DNA of 64,000 nt, taken from positions 62,001-126,000 of the forward strand of contig NZ_QUNO01000002.1 of NCBI RefSeq assembly GCF_003387475.1, written 5' to 3'. Positions within the stretch are counted from its first letter, which is position 1, and each line of letters starts with the position of its first letter. The position numbers and the translations under genes are program-made. Shown one piece after another: positions 1 through 7,985 of this stretch. Source of the stretch: Kutzneria buriramensis. GTDB taxonomy: Bacteria; Actinomycetota; Actinomycetes; Mycobacteriales; Pseudonocardiaceae. The notes beneath the pieces are model-generated. The model had not been told where the DNA came from. It saw only the letters and a program-made list of their open reading frames with translations, and did no database searches.

Positions 1-7
1 GGTGTTT

Positions 8-478
8 CTAGGAAAGGAATGCGAAGGTGACGACCAGCGCCGCCAGCGCGCCGGTCGTGGTGAGGGTGCGCACGTTGTTCCAGCGCACCCAGCGCTCCTC
101 GAACGCCCGCCACGCCCGCGCCGGGTCGGCCGGATCGGACGCGTCCAGCGCGTTGTTCAGCGGGATGTTGATCACGGCCGTGATCACCAGCGCGGAGCAG
201 AACAGCACGAGGCCCAGCGCCTCGCCGACGACCCGCGGCCAGTTGCCCGCGACGGCGTCGAGGATCACCGCGACCGCCGTGAGCAGCGGGGCGCCGACGA
301 AGCTCAGCGCGAACCAGCCGTTCTGGATGTACTGGTTGACGCGCTGCATCGTCTGCACGCGTGTGGCGTCGTCGCTGTGGTGCAGCGCCGGCATCACCGC
401 GCAGCTGAAGGCGTAGAAGAGACCCGCACCGAGACCGGTCGCGATCGTCGCCAGCACGAGTACGATTTGTCCGACCAT
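8..478 (-). CDS. DUF1772 (anthrone oxygenase-like) membrane protein
   Basis: A small integral membrane protein of the DUF1772 family. Some relatives are annotated as anthrone oxygenases, but the reaction here is unknown. The 156-residue product has four hydrophobic segments (about residues 5-28, 55-76, 86-106 and 135-155), a NIPLNN motif after the third and an RWVRWNNVRT motif before the fourth, both typical of the family. The internal ATG was chosen; an in-frame TTG four codons upstream would add MTPA. It is the last of four co-directional minus-strand genes, 31 bases after the nucleotidyltransferase. Confidence 0.85.
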   Translation of the reverse strand: MVGQIVLVLATIATGLGAGLFYAFSCAVMPALHHSDDATRVQTMQRVNQYIQNGWFALSFVGAPLLTAVAVILDAVAGNWPRVVGEALGLVLFCSALVITAVINIPLNNALDASDPADPARAWRAFEERWVRWNNVRTLTTTGALAALVVTFAFLS

Positions 479-509
479 GGCCGGAGTCAAGACCCGCCGG
501 CGCGATCCG

Positions 510-1238
510 TCAACGGCAACTTTCGATCGCCGCCCCCAGGTAGGCCTTCACGGCTCGTTCCCGCTGCCGATCCGGGGTCGCGGACTCGTCGAGCGGGGTC
601 GTCCGGTGCCGCAACGCCTCCTCGATGATCGCCCGGTGCTCGGGGAAAGCGGTCAGCGCGTGCCGCCCGGCCCCGGACTTGGACGTGATGTCGCCCGTGA
701 CCATCGAGTAGTGCAGGCGGCTGATACCCAGCACGACCCACGCGACGTCGGCGTCGTAGACCACGCCGTACGGGCCGTCCAGGAACTGCCGCCAGTAGCT
801 GTTCGCGTTGCCGCGTACCCATTCCCGCAGCTCCTCGGGATCGGTGTGCACGCCGATCTCCGCCGGCCGCGGCCCGCGGAGGGTGACGCCGTGGTTCGCC
901 AGCGTCGTCCACTCCACGGGCGAGCGCCCCTCCTTGTTCAGTTGCAGCCGGCCCGCGAGCATGTTGTGGCCGTCGGGCAGTTTCGCCGGGCTGGTGCGGA
1001 GATCCTCGAACGTCACGTACAGGCCGTCGAGCCTGTCCAGGCCGTCGTGCACCTCGCACAGCAGCTCCGGGTCGGGATCGTCGGCCACCGCGACGAAGTC
1101 CACGTCCGAGACCTCGTCGTGGAAGTCGTCCAGCGCAAGGGACCCGACCAGGTAGAGGCCTTGCAGCAGGCCGGGCGCCCGGCGGTCCATGCGGTCCGTG
1201 TAGCGGTCGACGAGGTCCTGTGCTCGCGGCGGCAACAT
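510..1238 (-). CDS. Nucleotidyltransferase, AadA/DUF4111-like
   Basis: A 242-residue nucleotidyltransferase-fold protein resembling aminoglycoside adenylyltransferases. The N-terminal pol-beta-like core shows Gly32-Ser33 followed by the metal-binding pair Asp45-x-Asp47 (SDVDF). The C-terminal helical part contains a VVLGISRLHYSM...TGDITSK stretch, matching the DUF4111 helper domain that in AadA enzymes supports antibiotic binding. The ATG was chosen because the domain begins within 30 residues. The gene sits 20 bases after the esterase gene in the same direction. AadA enzymes modify streptomycin and spectinomycin; the substrate here cannot be told from sequence. Confidence 0.82.
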   Translation of the reverse strand: MLPPRAQDLVDRYTDRMDRRAPGLLQGLYLVGSLALDDFHDEVSDVDFVAVADDPDPELLCEVHDGLDRLDGLYVTFEDLRTSPAKLPDGHNMLAGRLQLNKEGRSPVEWTTLANHGVTLRGPRPAEIGVHTDPEELREWVRGNANSYWRQFLDGPYGVVYDADVAWVVLGISRLHYSMVTGDITSKSGAGRHALTAFPEHRAIIEEALRHRTTPLDESATPDRQRERAVKAYLGAAIESCR

Positions 1239-1258
1239 GATCACGACAATGCCACAGG

Positions 1259-2389
1259 TCAGGCCGAGGTCGCCGCCGCGTGCAGCGCGCGGACCAGTCC
1301 CTGGTTCTCCGGGCCCGGGCCGCCCGGGAAGCCGAAGCGTCGCCGGACGTAGCCGTACGCGATGCCGTTGCGGGGATCGGCGAACGCCTCGGTGCCGGTC
1401 GCCCCGCCGTGGCCGAACGAGCCCTGGCCGAGCACCGGATAGGCGCGGTTCACGGCGCTGAAGCCGAGCCCGAACGCCGCTTCCTGCCGCGTGACGAGGT
1501 CGATGCCGGCGGAGTGGATCTGGCCGACGGCGCCGACGGTGTCCGGCTTGAGCAGCCGGCCGTCGATGGTCGCGGCGTAGAACGCGGCCAGGCCGCGGGC
1601 CGAGCCGACGCCGCCGACCGACGTCGGGCTCAGCTCCCGCACCACCCGGTGGTTGGGCAGTTCCTGGAGGTCGGTGGCCTCGGGATGGTTGCGGTTGAAG
1701 GCGATTCCGGTGAGGCTGTTCGGCCCGGTGGCGTTGGCGGCCAGCTGCGCCGCCTGCTCCGGGGTTGGCCGCATCGGCTGCGTGGCCAGCCACCGCGGTT
1801 CCAGCTCCGCGGGCAACCCGAGGTAGAAGTCGATGCCCAGCGGCCCGCGCACCCGCTCCTCGTGGATCTCCTGGATGCTTCGGCCGGTCACCCGCCGCAC
1901 GACCTCGCCGGTGAGCGCCCCGATGACCAGCGCGTGGTAGCCGAAGGCCGTGCCGGGCCGCCAGTAGGGTCGCTGGCCGGCCAGGCGCTGCGCGATGATC
2001 CGGTCGTCGGCGAGCTCCTCCACGCGGAACCCGTCGTCCGCGCCGACCAGGCCGGCGCGATGGGCGATCAGGTCCCGCAGCGTGAGCTCACCCTTTCCCT
2101 CGGCCGCGAACTCGGGCCAGTAGTCCGCGACCTTGCGGTCCAGATCGAGCACGCCGTCCTGGACGAGGAGCGCCACCACCAGATGCGCGGCGCCCTTGGT
2201 GGCGGAGTAGAGGGCGAACAGCGAGTCGGCGGTGACGTCCGGGCCGGTCCACAGGTCCACGACGCGTTCGCCATGGACGTGGGCGACCAGTTGGGCCGAG
2301 TAGTCCGCGCCCTCCGCGGCGGCGATCGCCGCGAACTCGTCGCGCACAGCCTCGTAACCAGGCGCGACAGCGCCCTGTGGTGTGGTCAA
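1259..2389 (-). CDS. Beta-lactamase-fold serine hydrolase/esterase
   Basis: A 376-residue class C beta-lactamase-fold hydrolase, most likely a cytoplasmic esterase because no signal peptide is visible. The catalytic Ser62-x-x-Lys65 tetrad (SATK) is intact. The second motif is Tyr151-His-Ala instead of the penicillin-binding YxN. A GHGGATG segment near residue 330 replaces the KTG triad, as in family VIII esterases. Translation appears to start at TTG, preceded by a GAGGGGGA Shine-Dalgarno; no better start lies nearby. It is 55 bases downstream of the P450 gene. Confidence 0.88.
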   Translation of the reverse strand: MTTPQGAVAPGYEAVRDEFAAIAAAEGADYSAQLVAHVHGERVVDLWTGPDVTADSLFALYSATKGAAHLVVALLVQDGVLDLDRKVADYWPEFAAEGKGELTLRDLIAHRAGLVGADDGFRVEELADDRIIAQRLAGQRPYWRPGTAFGYHALVIGALTGEVVRRVTGRSIQEIHEERVRGPLGIDFYLGLPAELEPRWLATQPMRPTPEQAAQLAANATGPNSLTGIAFNRNHPEATDLQELPNHRVVRELSPTSVGGVGSARGLAAFYAATIDGRLLKPDTVGAVGQIHSAGIDLVTRQEAAFGLGFSAVNRAYPVLGQGSFGHGGATGTEAFADPRNGIAYGYVRRRFGFPGGPGPENQGLVRALHAAATSA

Positions 2390-2444
2390 GGTTCCCCCTC
2401 GGTCGCAGAGTTCTCGTTCACCTGCAAGTTCTCGGGCCGGCCGG

Positions 2445-3596
2445 CTATTCCGCGTCGGGCGTGACTTCGTCGGTCCGCACCGGCAGGGTGGCCAGCCGCC
2501 AGGTGCCGGGGTCGGGGGCGCGCTGCGGCTCGCCGGCCAGTCGCAGGTCGGGGAAGCGTCGCAGCAGCTCGGTGAGGGCGACGTCCAACTCCACGCGGGC
2601 GAACGCGGCCCCGAGGCAGAAGTGGGCGCCGTGCGCGAAAGCGAGGTGGCTCAAGGAACCCGGGGCGCGGGTGAGGTCGAGGCGGTCGGGGTCGGGGAAG
2701 GCGGCGGGGTCGCGGTTCGCGGACAGCATGGAGACGGCGACCCGTTCCCCCTCGGGGATGGTGACGCCGCCGATCTCCACGTCCTCGGTGGTGAAGCGCG
2801 GCACCGTCAGCAGTTGCGGGGTGCACCAGCGCAGCAGTTCCTCGACCGCCCGGGGCATCAGCGCCGGATCGTCGCGCAGCAGCTTGAGCTGGTCGGGGTG
2901 GAGCAGCAGGGCCTCGACGGCGTTGGCGATCAGGTTGCCGGGGGTCTGGCCGGCGAGCAGGAGGTGCCAGACGAGCATGACGAGCTCGTCGTCGGAGGCC
3001 TCGGTCTGCACGAGCTCGGTCAGCACGTCGTCGCCGGGTTCGGTGCGGTGGCGGGCGACCGCGTCCCGCGCGCCGGCGACGATGTCGGGGATGGCCTCCT
3101 GGAAGGCCTGCCCCTGACCGGCGGACACGGCGACGCCGACGCGCCGCCACAGCGGGCGGTCGGCCTCGGGGATGCCGACCAGTTCGCAGACGACCTCTAC
3201 GGGCAGCGGCTGGGCGAAGTCCCGCAGCAGATCCGTTTCGGCCGGCAGGCTCTGCAGCCGGGCTCGCACGATCCGTTCGACCCGCGGACGGAACTCGGCG
3301 GCGCGGCGGGCGGTGAACGCGGGGGCGACGAGCCGGCGCAGGCGGGAGTGCTCCGGGCCGTCGATCTCGCCGAGGTTGGGGGTATCGGGCAGGCCCGACG
3401 GCCGCAGGTAGCTGGCGCGGCTGAGCCGGAAGCGGGCGTCGGTCAGCACGGTACGGGCGTGCTCGTGCCGGGTGACGATCCATAACGTGCCGAGGCCGGG
3501 CACCGGCATCTGGGCCACCGGCGAGTCGGCGCGGGCGGCCGCGTAGGTCGAGACCGGATCGAGCAGCACAGCGAGGTCGGACGGGTCGAGCCGCAT
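2445..3596 (-). CDS. Cytochrome P450
   Basis: A soluble bacterial class I cytochrome P450 of 383 residues, expected to hydroxylate a small organic substrate using ferredoxin-delivered electrons. Seen motifs: ExxR in the K helix (Glu253-Leu-Leu-Arg256), the heme loop FAHGAHFCLG with Cys327, and the I-helix stretch LLLAGQTPGN at 212-221. The acid/threonine pair expected there is Gln217-Thr218, so the usual Glu or Asp is missing. Translation starts at ATG with GGAGCG upstream. It is divergent from the TetR gene, which probably represses it. No ferredoxin gene is adjacent. Confidence 0.93.
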   Translation of the reverse strand: MRLDPSDLAVLLDPVSTYAAARADSPVAQMPVPGLGTLWIVTRHEHARTVLTDARFRLSRASYLRPSGLPDTPNLGEIDGPEHSRLRRLVAPAFTARRAAEFRPRVERIVRARLQSLPAETDLLRDFAQPLPVEVVCELVGIPEADRPLWRRVGVAVSAGQGQAFQEAIPDIVAGARDAVARHRTEPGDDVLTELVQTEASDDELVMLVWHLLLAGQTPGNLIANAVEALLLHPDQLKLLRDDPALMPRAVEELLRWCTPQLLTVPRFTTEDVEIGGVTIPEGERVAVSMLSANRDPAAFPDPDRLDLTRAPGSLSHLAFAHGAHFCLGAAFARVELDVALTELLRRFPDLRLAGEPQRAPDPGTWRLATLPVRTDEVTPDAE

Positions 3597-3607
3597 GGTC
3601 GCTCCAT

Positions 3608-3641
3608 TCAGATGATGAGATCATATGTTTCTACCATCTGA
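3608..3641. promoter_or_regulatory. Candidate TetR operator between P450 and regulator
   Basis: An inverted repeat with arms TCAGATG (3608-3614) and CATCTGA (3635-3641) is separated by a 20-base AT-rich spacer. It sits between the divergent P450 and TetR genes, where autoregulation and P450 control would be exerted. The operator role is inferred from position and symmetry. Confidence 0.5.
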
Positions 3642-3689
3642 GTGGTGACGGTATCTTCGCGGCGGCGTCGGCGCAACGAGGGAGGGACA

Positions 3690-4733
3690 GTGGCTCGGCT
3701 GACCAGAGCGGAGGCGCAGGAGCGCAACCGGGCCCGGGTGCTGGCGGCGGCGCGGGCGGAGTTCGCCGAGCGCGGCTTCCGCGAGACCAAGATCGACGTC
3801 ATCGCCGAGCGGGCCGAGCTGACCCGGGGCGCGGTGTACTCCAACTTCCCGGGCAAGCGCGCGCTGTACTTCGCCGTGCTGGCCGAGGACGCCGAGAACG
3901 CGACGCCGGCGCCGAACCCGGACGTCGGCCTGACGCCCCGCGAGGCGCTCGGCGCGTTCGCGCGGGCCTGGGTCGCGCGGCTGCCGCTGGCCACCGACCG
4001 GGAGGCCGCGCGGCTGGGCCTGGACCTGATGCCCGAGGTGATGGCGTCCGAGCAGACCAGCCGCCCGTTCGCGCAGCTCACCCGCTTCATCGCCAGCCTG
4101 TTCGGGCTGGCCCTGGAGCGGCTGGACCCGGTCGCGGGCCGGAAGGTCCGGGTTGCCGAGTCCGCGCTGACGCTCCTGCACGGCGCGAGCCAGCTCGCCG
4201 CCGCCGCGCCCGGCTTCATGGAGCCGTTCAACGTCGTGACGGCCTGCGAGGCCTTCGCCGACCTGGATCTTCGCGACACCTTCCCGCCGGTGCCGCCGAT
4301 CGTCGCCCCGCTCCGGGCCGTCGACGAGCCCTGGAACCCGCCCGACGCGATCGACCTCCTGGACCGCGAGCCGGTCCGGACCGGCAGGGGCGTGGTGGCG
4401 ATCCTCGGCCTGCACCGGCTGTCCGCCGCCGAGGAGATGCTTCGCGCCGCCTCGCCGAGCGACGAGGTGACGATCGCGTTCGTCACCGCCGAGCCGGCCG
4501 AGCTGTCCGCGCTGGCCCGGCTGGTGATCGCCGAGTTCCGCGCCTGCCTGCATCAGGCGTTCCCGCATTCGGCCTGGCCGCGCGTGCAGATCGTCGCCGA
4601 CGACGCCGGCGCGTTCGCCGCCGCGGCCGGCGTCGCGTCCGTTGTGGACGGCACCGAGGTGGCGATTCGCGTGCGGGACGGGCGGATCATCCGACGGGCG
4701 GAGGGTTTCGGTGCCGGTCACGCCGTCTGTTGA
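3690..4733 (+). CDS. TetR-family regulator with extra C-terminal domain
   Basis: A TetR/AcrR DNA-binding repressor of 347 residues, well above the usual 190-230. Residues about 4-50 form the TetR helix-turn-helix (LAAARAEFAERGF...LTRGAVYSNFPGKRALY). Residues 55-200 look like an ordinary ligand-binding domain. The last ~120 residues, from RGVVAILGLHRL onward, are an additional alpha/beta stretch that faintly resembles a redoxin-like fold (ADDAGAFAAAAGVASV...VRDGRIIRR), without a CxxC. GTG was chosen because GGAGGG lies four bases upstream. It overlaps the RDD gene by 23 bases and is divergent from the P450. Confidence 0.88.
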   Translation: MARLTRAEAQERNRARVLAAARAEFAERGFRETKIDVIAERAELTRGAVYSNFPGKRALYFAVLAEDAENATPAPNPDVGLTPREALGAFARAWVARLPLATDREAARLGLDLMPEVMASEQTSRPFAQLTRFIASLFGLALERLDPVAGRKVRVAESALTLLHGASQLAAAAPGFMEPFNVVTACEAFADLDLRDTFPPVPPIVAPLRAVDEPWNPPDAIDLLDREPVRTGRGVVAILGLHRLSAAEEMLRAASPSDEVTIAFVTAEPAELSALARLVIAEFRACLHQAFPHSAWPRVQIVADDAGAFAAAAGVASVVDGTEVAIRVRDGRIIRRAEGFGAGHAVC

Positions 4734-5163
4734 CGAGACCCGGGTGGTAGGGCGGCGCTGCGTGCAGTGGCTGCTCGACCGGCTGATCGTCGGAGTGCCG
4801 GCGTTCCTGCTGTTGGTGGGACTGGTGCTCGCCGTGCTCGACGACCGGTCGCTGTGGTTCCTGCCGCCGATCGTCTTCCTCGTCGCGCTGCTGATCGGCG
4901 GCCTGGCCGTCGACGTGTGGGTGCCCTACCGCACCGGCGGCCGCACGCCCGCCATGCGGCTGCTGGGGCTGCGGATCGTCACCGAGTGGGGCAGCGTCCC
5001 GTCGCTGGGCACCTACGCCTTGCGGTGGCTCCTGCAGGTCGTCGACGGCTTCGCCTTCGGCCTGACCGGCCTGATCGTCATGGTGGTCAGCTCGCGGCAC
5101 CAGCGCGTCGGCGACCTGGTCGCGCGGACGCTGGTCGTGCGGATCAGCGCCGACGCCGCGTGA
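4711..5163 (+). CDS. RDD-family membrane protein
   Basis: A 150-residue RDD-domain membrane protein of unknown biochemical role. Signature elements are RRCVQWLLDRL at the N-terminus, GGRTPAMRLLGLRIV in the middle and RHQRVGDLVARTLVV at the end, around three hydrophobic segments. The GTG start is preceded by GGAGGG and lies inside the 3' end of the TetR gene, implying translational coupling. The 3' end overlaps the convergent small membrane protein gene by 20 bases. Confidence 0.87.
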   Translation: MPVTPSVDETRVVGRRCVQWLLDRLIVGVPAFLLLVGLVLAVLDDRSLWFLPPIVFLVALLIGGLAVDVWVPYRTGGRTPAMRLLGLRIVTEWGSVPSLGTYALRWLLQVVDGFAFGLTGLIVMVVSSRHQRVGDLVARTLVVRISADAA

Positions 5164-5335
5164 CCAGACCGACGATGCCCTGCACGAGCAGGCCGAAGCC
5201 GGCGATGAACAGGAGGCCCTGCCACACGAGCTGGTCCGTGGCCTCGTGGGCAGCGACGTAGATGTGGACCGCGGCCACCATCACCACCAAAGCAGTTCCG
5301 ATACGCAGCAACGAGGTGCCAAGCTCCTTGGTCAT
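5144..5335 (-). CDS. Small two-TM membrane protein (hypothetical)
   Basis: A 63-residue hydrophobic protein with two predicted transmembrane helices (about residues 8-28 and 38-57) and a basic tail TRRRR. The family is not recognised. Support comes from a plausible ATG start, coherent membrane topology and its fit between neighbours. It converges on and overlaps the last 20 bases of the RDD gene. It is alone in its transcription unit. Confidence 0.6.
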   Translation of the reverse strand: MTKELGTSLLRIGTALVVMVAAVHIYVAAHEATDQLVWQGLLFIAGFGLLVQGIVGLVTRRRR

Positions 5336-5413
5336 GGCACCGATCTTCGGCCCGCGCCGCGCCCGCCACCTCGATCCGGCGACCGGTCCCGACTCAGACT
5401 TTCGGACGATCTG

Positions 5414-5902
5414 ATGCGGCTGCGGGATGAACGGGTGCTGGCCGAGCTGTGCGCGCTGCTGCCGCCCGCGCAGGTGGAGATGGTCTGGGACTACGCCGGT
5501 CACGCCGAGGTCGAGCTGGCCTTCGAGACCGCCGTCGATTACCTGTCCGGGGCGCACCTGCCGATCGATGCGGGCCTGCGTGCGCGCGTGCGCGACGCGT
5601 GTTCCTACAGCGAGCGCGTGCGGGATGCCTTGCGCTTCTGCCCGGATTCCTCGCAGCCCCTGTGGCGCATCGTCGAGGACACGTGGGACGGCCTGGAGAT
5701 CGAGGAGCGGCTGCCCGACCGGACCGACGCCGCCTGGCTGGCCTGCAACCGTTGCCCCGAGGTGCTGTTCCGTTTCGACTCCGTCGCGGCTTCGATGGGC
5801 AAGGTTCCTTACCGCTGCGGAGTTCTCGCTGAGAACGGCGAGATCACCGAGTTCACCGACGCCGTCGACGCCTTGGATCACCTGGAGAGGTGCTGGTCGT
5901 GA
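5414..5902 (+). CDS. Hypothetical protein, MafI immunity-like N-terminus
   Basis: A 162-residue soluble protein that I cannot assign firmly. Its first ~75 residues (helical, with GHAEVELAFETAVDYL) resemble the helical MafI-type immunity fold. The rest contains a Cys/Arg-rich CNRCPEVLFRF...PYRCG segment that could bind metal. The stop codon overlaps the next start as GTGA, so it is translationally coupled to the DUF1152 protein and probably works with it. No polymorphic toxin is adjacent, so an immunity role is only a possibility. Confidence 0.7.
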   Translation: MRLRDERVLAELCALLPPAQVEMVWDYAGHAEVELAFETAVDYLSGAHLPIDAGLRARVRDACSYSERVRDALRFCPDSSQPLWRIVEDTWDGLEIEERLPDRTDAAWLACNRCPEVLFRFDSVAASMGKVPYRCGVLAENGEITEFTDAVDALDHLERCWS

Positions 5903-6855
5903 GTTCCCTTGCCGTGCCGCCGCTCTTCGCCCGGCTCGCCGATTCGAGGCGGATCCTGCTCGCCGGCGCCGGTGGCGGTTTCGACGTGTACGCCGGCCTG
6001 CCGCTGGCGACCGCGTTGCGCGCCATGGGAAAGGAGGTGCACCTCGCCAACCTGTCGTTCAGCAACCTGGACGGCCTGGACATCGACGACTGGCTCGAGC
6101 CGGCACTGGCCCTCGTCACCCCCGACAGCCGTGGTGGCGAGGGCTACTTCCCCGAGCGCACCCTGTCCCGTTGGCTTGCCGCGCAAGGGCTCCCGTCCGC
6201 CGTGCACGCCTTCCCGCGCACCGGCGTCCAGCCCCTCCGCGTCGCCTACACGGCGCTCGTCAAACGTTACGACCTCGACGCCATCGTGCTGGTCGACGGC
6301 GGCACCGACATCTTCATGCGCGGCGACGAGGCCGGGCTCGGCACGCCGGAGGAGGACATGGCCAGCCTCGCCGCCGTCGCCGGCCTGTCCGACGTCGACC
6401 GGCTCGTCGTCAGCCTCGGCTTCGGCATCGACGCCTTCCATGGCGTCAGCCACGTCGACGTGCTGGAGAATCTCGCTGCCCTGCAACGAGAAGGCGGCTA
6501 TCTCGGCGCCCTGTCCATCCCACCCGACTCACCCGAGGCCCTCGCCTATCTCGACGCCGTAGCCCACGCCCAGGCCGCCACGCCGTTGCGCCCGAGTATC
6601 GTCAACGGCCAGATCGCCGCCGCCGTCCGCGGCGAGTTCGGCGACATCCATGTCACCACCCGCACCTCCGGCAGCGAGCTGTTCGTCAACCCGCTCATGG
6701 CCGTCTACTTCACCGTCGACCTGCTTCTCCTGGCCCGCACCGTGAAGTACCTGGACCGCCTCGAACACACCACGACAATCCACGACATCGCCTACGCCAT
6801 CGAGGAATACCGCGACAACGTGTCCCGCCGCCCGCGCCGCAGCCTGCCGCACTAG
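5899..6855 (+). CDS. DUF1152 domain-containing protein
   Basis: A 318-residue DUF1152 protein. The family has a Rossmann-like, nucleotide-binding appearance (RILLAGAGGGFDVYAGLPLA near the N-terminus; VLVDGGTDIFMRGDE in the middle) but no established activity. GTG was chosen because it gives the GTGA overlap with the upstream stop and places GAGAGG nine bases before it; a GTG three codons earlier is possible. Its TAG stop shares the tetranucleotide CTAG with the convergent GNAT gene. Confidence 0.85.
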   Translation: MSSLAVPPLFARLADSRRILLAGAGGGFDVYAGLPLATALRAMGKEVHLANLSFSNLDGLDIDDWLEPALALVTPDSRGGEGYFPERTLSRWLAAQGLPSAVHAFPRTGVQPLRVAYTALVKRYDLDAIVLVDGGTDIFMRGDEAGLGTPEEDMASLAAVAGLSDVDRLVVSLGFGIDAFHGVSHVDVLENLAALQREGGYLGALSIPPDSPEALAYLDAVAHAQAATPLRPSIVNGQIAAAVRGEFGDIHVTTRTSGSELFVNPLMAVYFTVDLLLLARTVKYLDRLEHTTTIHDIAYAIEEYRDNVSRRPRRSLPH

Positions 6856-7343
6856 AGTTCCTTCTGATACGCCAGCATCGTGAACCCCTGGGCCGGTTCG
6901 AAGTCCAGTTCGGGAGCGCGGACGAAGCCCGCCTCTTCATAGAGCCGTTGTGCGGCAAGCATGATCGGCTGCGTCGACAGCAGCACGCGCCTCGCCCCCA
7001 GCTCCGCGGCCCGTTCCACCACCGCCCGCACCAGCATCCGCCCGACCCCTCGCCCCTGGGCGTCCGGCGCGACGGCGAACGCCCGGATCTCGGCGTCCGC
7101 CGGCCCCGCCGCCAGCTCGCTGTCCTCGTGCCACCGCTCCAGCAGCGCCGTCCCGAGGATCTTGTCCCCGTCCACCGCGACCAGCACCTCACCGTGTTCC
7201 CCGAGCCGCCGCAGCCGATCCGCGTACCACGGCACCCGGTCCAACAGGTGCTGCGAGGTGTACGCGGCCACCCGCAGCTCGCCCACCTCGGCCAGTTCCT
7301 CGGCGCGTGCCGCTCGCACGATCATGAGCCCATTCAACCCCAT
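6852..7343 (-). CDS. GNAT-family N-acetyltransferase
   Basis: A 163-residue GNAT acetyltransferase using acetyl-CoA. The acetyl-CoA-binding motif A is visible as RAFAVAPDAQGRGVGRMLV (the Q/RxxGxG/A pattern), followed by LGARRVLLSTQPIMLAAQRLYEEAGF, typical of motif B. The acceptor substrate is unknown. An in-frame ATG six codons later (MIVRAARAEE) is an equally likely start. The gene is monocistronic and shares a CTAG stop overlap with the DUF1152 gene. Confidence 0.88.
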   Translation of the reverse strand: MGLNGLMIVRAARAEELAEVGELRVAAYTSQHLLDRVPWYADRLRRLGEHGEVLVAVDGDKILGTALLERWHEDSELAAGPADAEIRAFAVAPDAQGRGVGRMLVRAVVERAAELGARRVLLSTQPIMLAAQRLYEEAGFVRAPELDFEPAQGFTMLAYQKEL

Positions 7344-7382
7344 GTCCGACCATCACCCCCTGAAGTCGTGGATCATCGCGGT

Positions 7383-7946
7383 ATGTCCTGGGATGAGCAG
7401 GCCGCGACTTTCGACGACGAGCCGGATCACGGTCTCCGTGACCCCTCGGTGAGAGCCGCCTGGACGGCACTGCTGTTGCCGAAACTGGCATCGCCCGCCC
7501 GCCGGCTCAGGATCGCGGATCTGGGGTGCGGCACGGGTAGCATCTCCGCCCTCTTCGCCGAAGCCGGCCACGAGGTGCACGGCGTCGACCTCTCCCCGCA
7601 AATGCTGGAGATCGCCCGTGCCAAAGCCACCACCGCCGACTTCCGGCTCGGCGACGCCGCGGACCCGCCCCTCGACGCCGCCGCCTACGACGTGGTCTTC
7701 GCCCGTCACGTGTTGTGGACGCTGCCACCGAACGCACTGTCCACATGGATCAAGCTGCTGCGACCCGCCGGCCTCCTGCTCCTGGTCGAGGGCCGCTGGT
7801 CCACCGGCGCCGGACTCACCGCCGACGAGTGCAAGACGGCAGTCCTCGGACACCGCCGGCAAGCGACGATCCACCCCCTCACCGATCCGGCCCTCTGGGG
7901 CGGCCCGATCGACGACGAGCGATACCTCCTGGTCAGCGAGGCGTAA
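7383..7946 (+). CDS. Class I SAM-dependent methyltransferase
   Basis: A 187-residue small-molecule methyltransferase. The SAM-binding motif I is clear (RIADLGCGTGSISALF), followed by the acidic loop VHGVDLSP and motif II-like AYDVVFARHVLWTLP. The substrate is not predictable. At under 190 residues the C-terminal substrate-binding part is short. It starts 39 bases from the divergent GNAT gene, with a GATCAT hexamer six bases before ATG, and precedes the PanE-like gene by 39 bases. Confidence 0.87.
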   Translation: MSWDEQAATFDDEPDHGLRDPSVRAAWTALLLPKLASPARRLRIADLGCGTGSISALFAEAGHEVHGVDLSPQMLEIARAKATTADFRLGDAADPPLDAAAYDVVFARHVLWTLPPNALSTWIKLLRPAGLLLLVEGRWSTGAGLTADECKTAVLGHRRQATIHPLTDPALWGGPIDDERYLLVSEA

Positions 7947-7971
7947 GATACAAACTGGAGACAGGTCTTAC
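7943..7971. promoter_or_regulatory. Inverted repeat before PanE-like gene
   Basis: Arms GTAAGA and TCTTAC, 17 bases apart, begin inside the stop region of the methyltransferase gene and end 14 bases before the reductase start. This could be an operator or weak attenuating hairpin. Supported only by symmetry and position. Confidence 0.35.
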
Positions 7972-7985
7972 GAGAGGGGCGTGGC

